In this document: positions 53,594 through 61,363 of the stretch, in pieces | How the letters are laid out: every line of letters starts with the position of its first letter | Position numbering within the stretch: the stretch's first letter is position 1 | Origin: an uncultured Erysipelotrichaceae bacterium | GTDB taxonomy: Bacteria > Bacillota_I > Bacilli_A > RFN20 > CAG-826 | DNA length: 64,000 nt | Direction: 5' to 3' | NCBI GenBank assembly: GCA_902800025.1 | Contig: CADCDA010000002.1 | Location: 142,329 to 206,328 of the forward strand | Program-made: the position numbers and the translations under genes | Notes under the pieces: generated by a model | Told to the model about the DNA's origin: nothing | The model's database searches: none | The model's input: the letters and a program-made list of their open reading frames with translations, nothing else

Positions 53594-53623
53594 AACATAG
53601 CACAATTTAAATAAAGACTGCAA
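53594..53623 (-). promoter_or_regulatory. Promoter of the riboswitch-controlled SipW operon
   Basis: -35 TTGCAG (53618-53623), 18-bp spacer, -10 TATGTT (53594-53599) on the minus strand; the predicted start near 53587 coincides with the 5' end of the aptamer. The same -35 and spacer are found upstream of paralogue 1. Confidence 0.6.
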
Positions 53624-53702
53624 GTGGTTTTTGATATTTTTTTCAAATTAGTAGGTTGAGTATTTTTTGTATTCAATATTATTGATCTTTCACACAAAAG
53701 AA

Positions 53703-53727
53703 AATCCCCAGGAAATTCCTAGGGATT
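53703..53727 (-). terminator. Terminator of the paralogue 1 gene
   Basis: AATCCCTAGG-AATTT-CCTGGGGATT (one G-U pair) followed by TTCTTTTGTG on the minus strand. Confidence 0.85.
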
Positions 53728-53748
53728 GAGCGAATTGTTTTGATTCGA

Positions 53749-54570
53749 TTATGCAGCTGGGTGGGAATCAACTGTAAATGTTAAATCGATTGTTGCGCCC
53801 TTTAAGTTAACTGCGTTATTGGTATAAACAACTGATTCAGAGCCATCATAGTAAATATAAATATTTACTGTACGAACTGTGGTAGCTGTGATATCAGTGT
53901 TGGTACCTTTAATATCAACGTTTGTTTTGTTTGAGTTGTTAACAAAAGCAAAACCACTATCATCAGTTGTAACAACCATTTTGCATGCTGCAATATCGGT
54001 TCCACCATCTTTTTGTGCAATATCAGCTGTAACTTTTAAGTTGTTTGCTGGATTTGCACCAACTGAAACAGTTAAATAAACTGTCTTTTTAATAACATAG
54101 TGTTCAAATGATGTTAATTGTCTTGCAGATCCTTCTTTCATTGTGGACGCAGCAGATGTTGCAGCAGTAGCTGTATACCAGTTTGTAACAGCATCAGCTG
54201 TAGCGGCATTACTAACGATAGCGCCAGCAACGGTAATAGCACCTTCACCGACTTTTTTACCAGTTGTTGTATTTAACAAAGCTGCTTCTTCGGCGGTTTG
54301 AACAGGCTTACATGGGTATAATTGAGCATCTTCATCAGAAACGGTTAATGCAACTGTTTCATTTGGATTAGCTGCTTGAATTAATGCTGCAGTATTATTG
54401 GATCCAGTACCAATTAAAAGGAATGTGTTATCAGACTTTGCAACAACTTGCATACCTGTTGCTGTAACTTGAGTGTTCATAGAGAACCATGCGACGGTTC
54501 CTGTGATGGAAGCTGCAGTACCTAATGCGATTAGGCCTAATGCAGGAATAATAATTTTTGACTTTTTCAT
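53749..54570 (-). CDS. SipW-dependent secreted protein, paralogue 1 (separate transcript)
   Basis: Start at 54570 (MKKSKIIIPALGLIALG) with AAAGGAG; the upstream extension to 54609 has no support. 273 residues: SipW-type signal SITGTVAWFSMN, then an Ala/Thr-rich beta protein ending IDLTFTVDSHPAA. It has no calcium loop and only a weak WLEGW equivalent (IYYDGSE). Its own promoter and terminator and its simple, Ala/Thr-rich composition make it a candidate for the major, most abundant subunit, in the manner of TasA or camelysin. Confidence 0.83.
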   Translation of the reverse strand: MKKSKIIIPALGLIALGTAASITGTVAWFSMNTQVTATGMQVVAKSDNTFLLIGTGSNNTAALIQAANPNETVALTVSDEDAQLYPCKPVQTAEEAALLNTTTGKKVGEGAITVAGAIVSNAATADAVTNWYTATAATSAASTMKEGSARQLTSFEHYVIKKTVYLTVSVGANPANNLKVTADIAQKDGGTDIAACKMVVTTDDSGFAFVNNSNKTNVDIKGTNTDITATTVRTVNIYIYYDGSESVVYTNNAVNLKGATIDLTFTVDSHPAA

Positions 54571-54708
54571 TATAATTTTCTCCTTTAAGGTATAAACGAC
54601 AAAAATCATTCAACTGTCATTTATTTAAATTGAATGGATGATAGTTAGGTTTAATTACACCAATTTGTCGTCTACAAGATTGGGACTTCCTGTATCAATT
54701 TTTGATGC
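54571..54708 (-). promoter_or_regulatory. Structured 5' leader of the paralogue 1 gene
   Basis: About 135 nt between the predicted start and the ATG. It contains a stem CCAATCTTG/CAAATTGG (loop TAGACGA) and, nearer the gene, CATTCAA/TTGAATG followed by ATTTTTGTC, which could act as a weak terminator or attenuator. I could not match it to a known riboswitch. Confidence 0.45.
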
Positions 54709-54714
54709 ACATAT

Positions 54715-54744
54715 ATTTTAACTAGAAAATAAAAATTTCTGCAA
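54715..54744 (-). promoter_or_regulatory. Promoter of the paralogue 1 gene
   Basis: -35 TTGCAG (54739-54744), 18-bp spacer, -10 TAAAAT (54715-54720) on the minus strand, the same -35 as the main operon. Confidence 0.6.
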
Positions 54745-54813
54745 TATATTTTTAAGTTACTAAAGTAAAAAGTTGCATTTTTATCTATTTTTATCTATTT
54801 GGTTAAATAAAAA

Positions 54814-54829
54814 GAGTGGATCACCACTC
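54814..54829 (-). terminator. Terminator of the diguanylate cyclase gene
   Basis: GAGTGG-TGAT-CCACTC followed by TTTTTATTT on the minus strand. Confidence 0.87.
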
Positions 54830-54837
54830 CTATTATC

Positions 54838-55749
54838 TTAGTCTTGAATATCTAAATCGTAACGTATTCCTTCGTAATTGTTCTTACCGTTTTTCTTAAT
54901 TTTATAGAGTAACTCATCAGCGGACTTAATCATTAATCTTATATCGCCTGTATTCGTTGGCACTCCATAAGTAAATCCGGCAGAAAGACAGACATCGATT
55001 TCTTTTCCTTCAATAACAATTTTGGAAGTTAATTTCATAAGATCTTCAATTTTGTCTGTAAATGAAGTAACACTGTCATCTTTACTGATAACGACGAATT
55101 CATCGCCACCAAAACGGTAGCAATATTCTTCACCAAATGTTTCTTTGACCTTTTGGCCCACTATTCTTAGCATTTCATCGCCAAAGGAATGGCCATAAGT
55201 ATCATTAATGTTTTTAAAGTTATCAATATCAAAGATCATTAAATCAATTTCTGCTCCAATATATGATTCAAAATCTTTCCTTAAGGCAAATCTATTCTTT
55301 GTTTGTGTTAAAGCATCAACATGAGACATTTCTCTTAGATTCATATTTGTCGCGTGCAGAAGCGTATTTTCATGAATCATTCTTTTCGCGCTTCTTTTAT
55401 ACATATTATTTAAAGTAGAAACAAATAAATAACAAAGTGCACCACTAACAAAAGAGACAACTGTTTTTGTCGCATTAATTTCAGTGAAATATATAAAGCT
55501 TTGATTCGTTGAGAAGAATAACAAAGTATAAATATAAACACCTGCTAAAGCGAAAGCACCTGGAATATAGCCAAATAAAGAAGAGACAGCAATTAAACCA
55601 GTAAATAAAATAAGATTTGGATTTGGAATGTTACCGTAATACACCAAAATAGTTAATAACGCCATTAACACCATAGTGATTAGCGATTGAATAACTTCAA
55701 TTATTGGTTTGTCTTCAACATTTATTACATCGTATAAGAAAAATTTCAT
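54838..55749 (-). CDS. Membrane diguanylate cyclase (GGDEF)
   Basis: The 303 residues have about five membrane helices in the first 115, a short helix and a C-terminal GGDEF domain with DALTQTKNRFAL, FDIDNFKNINDTYGHSFGDEML and the intact active site RFGGDEFVV. It should make c-di-GMP. It lies just upstream of the SipW cluster, whose main operon begins with a c-di-GMP-I-like riboswitch. No Shine-Dalgarno site; a TATATT box ends 6 nt before the ATG, so it may be leaderless. Confidence 0.93.
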   Translation of the reverse strand: MKFFLYDVINVEDKPIIEVIQSLITMVLMALLTILVYYGNIPNPNLILFTGLIAVSSLFGYIPGAFALAGVYIYTLLFFSTNQSFIYFTEINATKTVVSFVSGALCYLFVSTLNNMYKRSAKRMIHENTLLHATNMNLREMSHVDALTQTKNRFALRKDFESYIGAEIDLMIFDIDNFKNINDTYGHSFGDEMLRIVGQKVKETFGEEYCYRFGGDEFVVISKDDSVTSFTDKIEDLMKLTSKIVIEGKEIDVCLSAGFTYGVPTNTGDIRLMIKSADELLYKIKKNGKNNYEGIRYDLDIQD

Positions 55750-55835
55750 AATTTTAATATATTACTGATTTAAGAAAAGTTGTAAATAGACGCACAGAAA
55801 AATATAGATTATATCTAAATTTTTGTATGATTATT

Positions 55836-56411
55836 TTATTCAAAGATTTCTTTTTCGTGAACCCATGACCATAAAAACATTTGTGTTCTTACAGACATAT
55901 AAGCGCCTTCATTAAGAAGCTTTATAATTTCTTCTTTTGTGTACCATCTCGCTTTGATTTCTTCATCAACATAGCAAGATTCCTTAATTTCTCCATCACA
56001 TAAACATATGACGATTTGCATTAATTCATCACTAGTGCCTTGAGAAGCATAGGAAGGAGATAAAACATCAATACATTTAATTAGATCAACACCAGTCTCT
56101 TCTTTTAATTCCCTTTTTGCGGCTTCTAAAGGAGTTTCTCCTTCATCAATTAGTCCGGCTGGGAAATTATAGACGAATCGATTTGTGGCGAGTCTAAATT
56201 CGGCTTGTAATAATACTTTCTTTTTATCTAGTGAAAAAGGAACTAATCCAACGCCTACTGCTTTGTTCTTTCCAAAGTTATCAATATTCACATCTTTGCT
56301 ACGAGAAATAAACTCATAGGATTTGATATGTCCTTCTTTATTTTCGTAGTCCGCTACATAGTAGGAGAGGAATTTTCCTTCATGTACTTTTCTAATCTTT
56401 TTAAGTTTCAT
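55836..56411 (-). CDS. Nudix hydrolase (ADP-ribose pyrophosphatase type)
   Basis: About 191 residues with an intact Nudix box: GLIDEGETPLEAAKRELKEE followed by TG (Gx5Ex7REUxEExGU). The N-terminal VHEGKFLSYYVADYEN and the downstream SPSYASQGTSDELMQIVIC fit ADP-ribose or sugar-nucleotide pyrophosphatases. The start is set at the second ATG: TATAAT (56419-56424) ends exactly 7 nt before it, with no ribosome site, so a leaderless transcript is likely; the first ATG is at 56417. Confidence 0.92.
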   Translation of the reverse strand: MKLKKIRKVHEGKFLSYYVADYENKEGHIKSYEFISRSKDVNIDNFGKNKAVGVGLVPFSLDKKKVLLQAEFRLATNRFVYNFPAGLIDEGETPLEAAKRELKEETGVDLIKCIDVLSPSYASQGTSDELMQIVICLCDGEIKESCYVDEEIKARWYTKEEIIKLLNEGAYMSVRTQMFLWSWVHEKEIFE

Positions 56412-56418
56412 ATCCATT

Positions 56419-56424
56419 ATTATA
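56419..56424 (-). promoter_or_regulatory. -10 element of the Nudix gene, leaderless layout
   Basis: TATAAT on the minus strand, 7 nt before ATG at 56411. The trpB terminator (56434-56457) lies directly upstream. Confidence 0.5.
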
Positions 56425-56433
56425 GCAAAGAAA

Positions 56434-56457
56434 AACTAGACGAGTATAAGTCTAGTT
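56434..56457 (-). terminator. Terminator of the HTH-trpB gene
   Basis: AACTAGAC-N8-GTCTAGTT followed by TTTCTTTGC on the minus strand. Confidence 0.85.
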
Positions 56458-56471
56458 AATCTCTATTAATA

Positions 56472-57884
56472 TTATTTGAACATGTGTGGATACTTTTTAA
56501 TCATGAAGTCCATGTCTTTATCACCTCGACCACTGAGATTGACTAAGACCGATCCACTTTTCATATTTTTAGCGCATTTAATGGCATAGGCTAAAGCATG
56601 AGCGGATTCAATAGCAGGAATAATACCTTCTAATCTTGATAATAGGAAGAACGCTTCAGCGGCTTCATCATCAGTCACTGTTTCATATTTCACTCTTCCA
56701 ATTTCATGAAGGAAAGCGTGTTCTGGTCCGACTCCAGGATAATCTAAACCTGAAGCAATACTATAAGCAGTTGCAGGAGAGCCATCTTCATTTTGTAATA
56801 CTAAAGAATTAAATCCATGTAATATTTGTTCTTTTCCAAAGGAAATAGTCGCTGCGTTATTACCAATTTCTTTTCCTTTTCCCATCGGTTCAATACCAAC
56901 TATATTTACAGGTTCATCTAAGAATGCTTCAAACATTCCTATCGCATTACTTCCTCCTCCAACACACGCACAGACTATGTCTGGGAGTTCACCAGTCATT
57001 TCTACGAATTGTTCTTTGGCTTCTCTTCCAATGATTTCTTGGAAATCTCTAACCATTAATGGATATGGATGAGGACCAACAGCACTTCCTAAACAATAAA
57101 ACGCTGTTTTATATTCTTTTTGATATGCTTCAAAAGCCGCGTCCACTGCTTCTTTTAAGGTTCTACTACCAAAGCTTACAGGAATGACATTTGCTCCTAA
57201 TACTTTTATTCGAGCGACATTTGGTGCTTGTTTTTCAATATCAACTTCACCCATATAAATATCGCATTCTAATCCGAAATAAGCAGCCGCCATAGCAACA
57301 GCAGAGCCATGACTTCCCGCTCCAGTTTCAGCGATTAGTTTTTTCTTTCCTAAGTATTTAGCAAGCAGAGCTTGACCCATCGCGTTATTTAGTTTATGAG
57401 CCCCACCATGGTTAAGATCTTCTCTTTTAAGATAGATTTGGACTTTGCCAAAATAGTTTGAAAGATTTTGACAGTGATATACAGGAGTTGGTCTTCCTTG
57501 ATAATGCTTTCTAATATCTCTTAATTCAGAAATGAATTTCGCACTTTTAGCGATTGTTAAATATCCTGCGTAGATTTCATCAAAAGCTTTTTGTAGATTA
57601 GGCGGGAGGAAAGAACCACCATAACGGCCAAAATATCCATCTTCACTTGGATATAGTTTGCGATAGTTTTTGAAATCGAAATCAATCGTATTTAATGGAG
57701 AATCTTCAAAACATCTTTGTCCTTTGATTCTTCTATCTAATGGTTTAGATGCATTTTCAGGAATTAAATACTTATGGTCTTGATAGATCGCTCCTTCAAT
57801 TCTTTTTTCTTGAAGAAGAACTCTAACTCTTCTTTCATTAATTCCCCATTTTTCTGCAATTTCTTTAACTGATAAATATTTCAT
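56472..57884 (-). CDS. trpB: HTH domain fused to tryptophan synthase beta chain
   Basis: A 470-residue fusion. Residues 1-55 are an HTH_17/MerR-like domain ([20 protein letters not shown], then [16 protein letters not shown]), and TrpB begins at about 83 with [15 protein letters not shown]. The PLP lysine is in [12 protein letters not shown] and the phosphate loop is [10 protein letters not shown]. The catalytic-Glu block reads AETGAGSHG where TrpB usually has ETGAGQHG. No trpA or other trp gene is near, so it may use free indole or act mainly as a regulator. The ribosome site lies inside an inverted repeat that also covers the ATG. Confidence 0.93.
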   Translation of the reverse strand: MKYLSVKEIAEKWGINERRVRVLLQEKRIEGAIYQDHKYLIPENASKPLDRRIKGQRCFEDSPLNTIDFDFKNYRKLYPSEDGYFGRYGGSFLPPNLQKAFDEIYAGYLTIAKSAKFISELRDIRKHYQGRPTPVYHCQNLSNYFGKVQIYLKREDLNHGGAHKLNNAMGQALLAKYLGKKKLIAETGAGSHGSAVAMAAAYFGLECDIYMGEVDIEKQAPNVARIKVLGANVIPVSFGSRTLKEAVDAAFEAYQKEYKTAFYCLGSAVGPHPYPLMVRDFQEIIGREAKEQFVEMTGELPDIVCACVGGGSNAIGMFEAFLDEPVNIVGIEPMGKGKEIGNNAATISFGKEQILHGFNSLVLQNEDGSPATAYSIASGLDYPGVGPEHAFLHEIGRVKYETVTDDEAAEAFFLLSRLEGIIPAIESAHALAYAIKCAKNMKSGSVLVNLSGRGDKDMDFMIKKYPHMFK

Positions 57885-57906
57885 ACCGAATTTACCTCTT
57901 CGGTAT
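57883..57906. promoter_or_regulatory. Inverted repeat over the trpB ribosome site and start codon
   Basis: Perfect 8-bp arms ATACCGAA and TTCGGTAT with an 8-nt centre (GAGGTAAA on the minus strand) holding the Shine-Dalgarno GAGG; the second arm includes the AT of the ATG. It can act as a DNA operator for the HTH domain or as an RNA hairpin that hides the start. Confidence 0.7.
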
Positions 57907-58004
57907 ATATTTTATTCCTTTTATATTATTAATCAATATTATATTTATATTATAAAATGGAAAATGTCTTTTATGGATTGGATTAATAGGTATAAAATAC
58001 TGCT

Positions 58005-58856
58005 ATGCGAATAAAGAAGTATCTTAGTAATATAGAAGACTTATCTAATAGGAAGATAGTTTTAACTGGAGCAACAAGCGGAATTGGTGAAGCTTGTTTA
58101 TATCACCTATTAAGTAAGAACGCGGAAGTGATTTGCTTAGTCCACTCCTATAACAAAGTCGAAGAATTTAAAAAGAAAATATTTGAAAAATATCCAAATG
58201 CAAAAGCTGATTTTCTTCCTTATGATCAATCTTCGCTTAAAGATATTGAAAGAACGATCGATGATTTATTAGTTAAACATCCTGATTTTGACACCGTGAT
58301 ATTAGACGCTGGGATTTTAACTTCCAAAGGAAGAACTGTTGATGATTATCCTTTATCAATCGGAGTTAACTATATTGGAGTTAGACACTTTATTGACTAT
58401 TTATCTCCTAAAGTCTCTCATAATCTAAGATTTGTCATTCAAGGATCAATCGTTGCTTTTGCTAGTGTTAATAAAAAGGACGACTTAAGAAAACAATATG
58501 GAGTGTTTAAGCAATATAACATTTCAAAAGGATACCTCGAAGCGTATTTCTATAAACTCTATAAAGAGAACAAATATCCAAATATTGAATATGTTTTAAC
58601 CGAACCAGGAATTAGTAATACAAGAATAACTCGACATTTTAATAAGTTTATAAGGGTCGGCGGCCACTACTTCTTGATGATGTTTAATACTCCTATAAAA
58701 GCTTCTTTGCCTCTTTTACTAGGGACGACTTCAAAAGCTAAAAATGGAGACTATATCACTCCGCGATGTCTATTTACTTTATGCGGTTATCCAAAGATTA
58801 AAAAATTCCCTAATCGTAGGAAAAGGGAATACTTATTCGATAATGAGGAACGATAG
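58005..58856 (+). CDS. Short-chain dehydrogenase/reductase
   Basis: The 283 residues have the nucleotide-binding TGATSGIG motif near the N-terminus, the NAG-equivalent LDAGIL, the catalytic Ser in QGSIVAF and YNISK (YxxxK). It probably reduces a lipid or small carbonyl compound; the C-terminal part (about 215-283) is basic and longer than in minimal SDRs. No Shine-Dalgarno site; TATAAA/TAAAAT lies 6-8 nt before the ATG. Confidence 0.9.
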   Translation: MRIKKYLSNIEDLSNRKIVLTGATSGIGEACLYHLLSKNAEVICLVHSYNKVEEFKKKIFEKYPNAKADFLPYDQSSLKDIERTIDDLLVKHPDFDTVILDAGILTSKGRTVDDYPLSIGVNYIGVRHFIDYLSPKVSHNLRFVIQGSIVAFASVNKKDDLRKQYGVFKQYNISKGYLEAYFYKLYKENKYPNIEYVLTEPGISNTRITRHFNKFIRVGGHYFLMMFNTPIKASLPLLLGTTSKAKNGDYITPRCLFTLCGYPKIKKFPNRRKREYLFDNEER

Positions 58857-58860
58857 TTCC
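58847..58860. terminator. Terminator between the SDR and second cyclase genes
   Basis: GGAAC-GATA-GTTCC followed by TTTTTATTTCC on the plus strand. The convergent gene stops at 58864. Confidence 0.75.
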
Positions 58861-58863
58861 TTT

Positions 58864-59979
58864 TTATTTCCTTCTTTCAATTTCGTGATGTTTTTTATAA
58901 AACTCTGCTTTATCAAAATACATCGCTTCTTCAGCGAGTTTTGCTAATGATTCATAATCTTCTTTGTTCTCTTTATACGCCAAGCCAAAGGAACAATAAT
59001 AGCCACACTCTTCTATCTTTGTTTTAATATCTTCTAAAACATTCACAAGAGACTCTTTCGAACTTCTTGTTGAGAAGATTAAGAATTCATCTCCACCCAT
59101 ACGATACGCCGCCATATCTTTTTTAATTGAAGTAACAATTGCTTTAGCAATCGCTTTAATAGCTTTATCTCCTTCTTCGTGTCCTTGAGTGTCGTTAATG
59201 AATTTTAATCCATTCATATCAATTTGAATAACTCCCACTACTCTAGAACCGACATTAGATAAATCTTCGTAATACGTCTTACGGTTGAATAAATTAGTTA
59301 AAGCATCTCTTCTATTCCTATCTCGATAAATGAATAGATAATAGAAGACACAGCTCACTGCAGCGGTGATATTTAATAAATTAACTCCGTTGGTAATTGA
59401 AATACTTTCTAAAACGACCGCGACAATCACAAATAACGAACATGTAAGAATTACTAGTCCATCACTCTTATGATTAGATGACATGAGTTTGAAGGAAACG
59501 ATGATGACATATAAGAGTAATAACGCTGATACGATATGACTAGTAAAATTCACATATCCACGATTGAATACTAAAGTATTATTAATTTCATCAACTGTGT
59601 AATAAAACGCAAACTTCATTCCAATCGTATTAATAAATAAAGACGGGAAATACATCACTGTATTTATTGACAATAAAGCAATAAATACCCATGTTGGTAG
59701 TAGTTTTTCTTTATCAGACATTCTTATAAAGTAATAAAGAATAACCGGTCTAATGACATATCCTAAGTATGACATAATCGTCGCTAAAACGATTTTATCA
59801 GTTCCGATTCTTCCATATAGTTCAAATTGAACGGTCACAGATAAAACAAGACACAATAATAAAATCATGATCACATTAAGTGAAAACTTTTTATTGTTTT
59901 TGTAATTGTTAACGATCATAAAAAACATCGAAATACAAATACAAAGCAATGGAAAGTTGGCGACAAAATAATTAGTCAT
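58864..59979 (-). CDS. Membrane diguanylate cyclase (GGDEF), second
   Basis: The 371 residues have six or seven membrane helices in the first 200, then a GGDEF domain with DALTNLFNRKTYYEDL, IDMNGLKFINDTQGHEEGDKA and the intact RMGGDEFLIF. It should make c-di-GMP in answer to a signal sensed by the membrane domain. TATAAT (59987-59992) lies exactly 7 nt before the ATG; the short AAGG between them may or may not be used as a ribosome site. Confidence 0.93.
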   Translation of the reverse strand: MTNYFVANFPLLCICISMFFMIVNNYKNNKKFSLNVIMILLLCLVLSVTVQFELYGRIGTDKIVLATIMSYLGYVIRPVILYYFIRMSDKEKLLPTWVFIALLSINTVMYFPSLFINTIGMKFAFYYTVDEINNTLVFNRGYVNFTSHIVSALLLLYVIIVSFKLMSSNHKSDGLVILTCSLFVIVAVVLESISITNGVNLLNITAAVSCVFYYLFIYRDRNRRDALTNLFNRKTYYEDLSNVGSRVVGVIQIDMNGLKFINDTQGHEEGDKAIKAIAKAIVTSIKKDMAAYRMGGDEFLIFSTRSSKESLVNVLEDIKTKIEECGYYCSFGLAYKENKEDYESLAKLAEEAMYFDKAEFYKKHHEIERRK

Positions 59980-59986
59980 ACCTTAT

Positions 59987-59992
59987 ATTATA
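59987..59992 (-). promoter_or_regulatory. -10 element of the second cyclase gene
   Basis: TATAAT on the minus strand, then ATAAGGT and ATG. Confidence 0.5.
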
Positions 59993-60010
59993 GAATAAAT
60001 TCTAAAAATG

Positions 60011-60043
60011 AAAAAGATGCGGTATTCTAAGTCGCATCTTTTT
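60011..60043 (-). terminator. Terminator of the acidic-tailed membrane gene
   Basis: Arms AAAAGATGCG and CGCATCTTTT with an 11-nt loop, then TTCATTTTT on the minus strand. Confidence 0.88.
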
Positions 60044-60048
60044 TAGAA

Positions 60049-60759
60049 TTATTCTTCTTTTTCTTTTGGCTCTTCAGAAGGCTCTTCTTGTTCTTCGGCT
60101 TCCTCTTCCTCAGCTTTTTCTTCAGAAGGAACTTCTTCCACTTCTGCTTCTTGAACTGGCGCTTCTTGAGTTTCCGCTTTTGGAGCTTCTTCTTCAAGTT
60201 CGCTTAATCCTTTAAAGAGCATCACTGCGTAAATAACATATAACGCGATCATGATAATAGCGATATCGCCTAACGCAGTTGGAACACCAGTTACATCAAA
60301 TAAGATGTCTAATAATAACGCTAAGGTGAAGATTGCTCCTAATAAGAAGGCAAGTCTTTTTAAGACTTTTTGTGGGGTTAAACGAGCAAAACAATAAATG
60401 AATGCAAAAGAAATAGAAGCCACCATATTAATGATCGCAATAGTCCAAGCGGTTGGTCCCATGGCTTGTAATTGAGCGAGTTGAATTGTGGTTAATAAGG
60501 TTTCGACAAATAGGAAGATTGGGAAAGAAGAAACTAACACCACTCCAAAGACAGTCTTAACTGTTTTTCCTAATTTGTCTCCCGCTAAAACATCAGCAAT
60601 GCCAATACCGATATAAACAATAGCTAAGATAACTCCAATAATTCCTAACGCAAGAGCTTCTGGAGCAACTTGGGATAAATAGTTAAGGTAAATGAGAAAT
60701 AATAAAGCGCCAAAAATAATGGCTAAGTATGGTTTAAGTAATTCACGAATTTTACTCAT
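60049..60759 (-). CDS. Membrane protein with acidic Glu/Pro-rich tail, unknown
   Basis: The 236 residues have six predicted membrane helices in the first 185 and an extremely acidic C-terminal tail of about 45 residues (Glu, Pro, Ala). No family was recognised. The tail resembles the acidic ends of SipW and the DUF2357-like protein in composition only. Monocistronic. Confidence 0.7.
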   Translation of the reverse strand: MSKIRELLKPYLAIIFGALLFLIYLNYLSQVAPEALALGIIGVILAIVYIGIGIADVLAGDKLGKTVKTVFGVVLVSSFPIFLFVETLLTTIQLAQLQAMGPTAWTIAIINMVASISFAFIYCFARLTPQKVLKRLAFLLGAIFTLALLLDILFDVTGVPTALGDIAIIMIALYVIYAVMLFKGLSELEEEAPKAETQEAPVQEAEVEEVPSEEKAEEEEAEEQEEPSEEPKEKEE

Positions 60760-60863
60760 ATTAAATAAACTCCTAGTATTAATAGCAATATTTTACCAAA
60801 TATATTGGATAATTAATATTTTTTTGTATGACTCAGGCAATATAAAGTAAAAGATAATCATTT

Positions 60864-60897
60864 TGTGGCACATTTGTGACAGTGTACGTGATAGCAT
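60864..60897 (+). promoter_or_regulatory. Promoter of Nif11 peptide 1 with GTGAC repeats
   Basis: GTGGCACATTTGTGAC (60865-60880), two GTGxC half-sites 11 bp apart, then TAGCAT (60892-60897) as the -10. No good -35, so an activator is expected. The same arrangement precedes the second peptide gene. Confidence 0.65.
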
Positions 60898-60923
60898 TAA
60901 ATCAATTAAGGAGAACTTTGAAT

Positions 60924-61214
60924 ATGAGAGAAGATTTATTAAAAGGTTTAACTAAAGAGCAAATTGCTAAAGTCAAATCATGTAAAAACCAAGAAGAATT
61001 ATTGGAATTAGCTAAAAAAGAAGGCATCGAGCTTAGCGAAGAACAATTAGCGGCGGTTGCTGGTGGATTCTGTAGCTCTTCCGATTTTAGATGGAAATGC
61101 ACAAATTGTGGCTCAACCGATACTGAAGTATTAGAAAGATATAACGAAGGCACACAACATGAATATGTTCGTGTACACTGCAATAAGTGTGGAACAAACT
61201 TTACTGGTATGTAA
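60924..61214 (+). CDS. Nif11-like leader peptide precursor with zinc-ribbon core, 1
   Basis: Start at 60924 with a strong AAGGAG; the longer frame upstream is unsupported. The 96 residues have a Nif11-type leader (MREDLLKGLTKEQIAKVKSC ... ELSEEQLAAVAGG), ending in the double-Gly cleavage motif at about residue 50, and a core with two CxxC pairs (CTNCG, CNKCG) 28 residues apart, as in a zinc ribbon. Nif11 leaders mark ribosomally made, modified peptides. No maturase or ABC-peptidase is visible in the window. The zinc-ribbon core is unlike a typical lanthipeptide. Confidence 0.88.
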   Translation: MREDLLKGLTKEQIAKVKSCKNQEELLELAKKEGIELSEEQLAAVAGGFCSSSDFRWKCTNCGSTDTEVLERYNEGTQHEYVRVHCNKCGTNFTGM

Positions 61215-61246
61215 TTCTTTGAATTAAATAGACTCCATCAAATAAA

Positions 61247-61268
61247 AAATGCTCAATAAAGAGCATTT
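61247..61268. terminator. Terminator between the two Nif11 peptide genes
   Basis: AAATGCTC-AATAAA-GAGCATTT with T-run on the plus strand and T-run on the minus strand (TTTTTT side of AAAAAATGCTC). It can serve both convergent genes. Confidence 0.82.
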
Positions 61269-61363
61269 TTTCTTACATATTACCTTTATCTCAAAAGTAT
61301 ACGATTATGAGCTTCTTCGATGATTCGGACAAAATGTAATAAGCCTTTTAATAATCAGTTTTA

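Noticed and set aside
14202..53732. Recurring 8-mer TGAGCGAA in intergenic DNA (14206, 38342, 38391, 53580, 53726)
   Set aside because: Contexts differ (aptamer 5' end, terminator loops, plain spacer), orientations vary and spacing to genes is not constant. Apart from the two repeat loops I see no common role.
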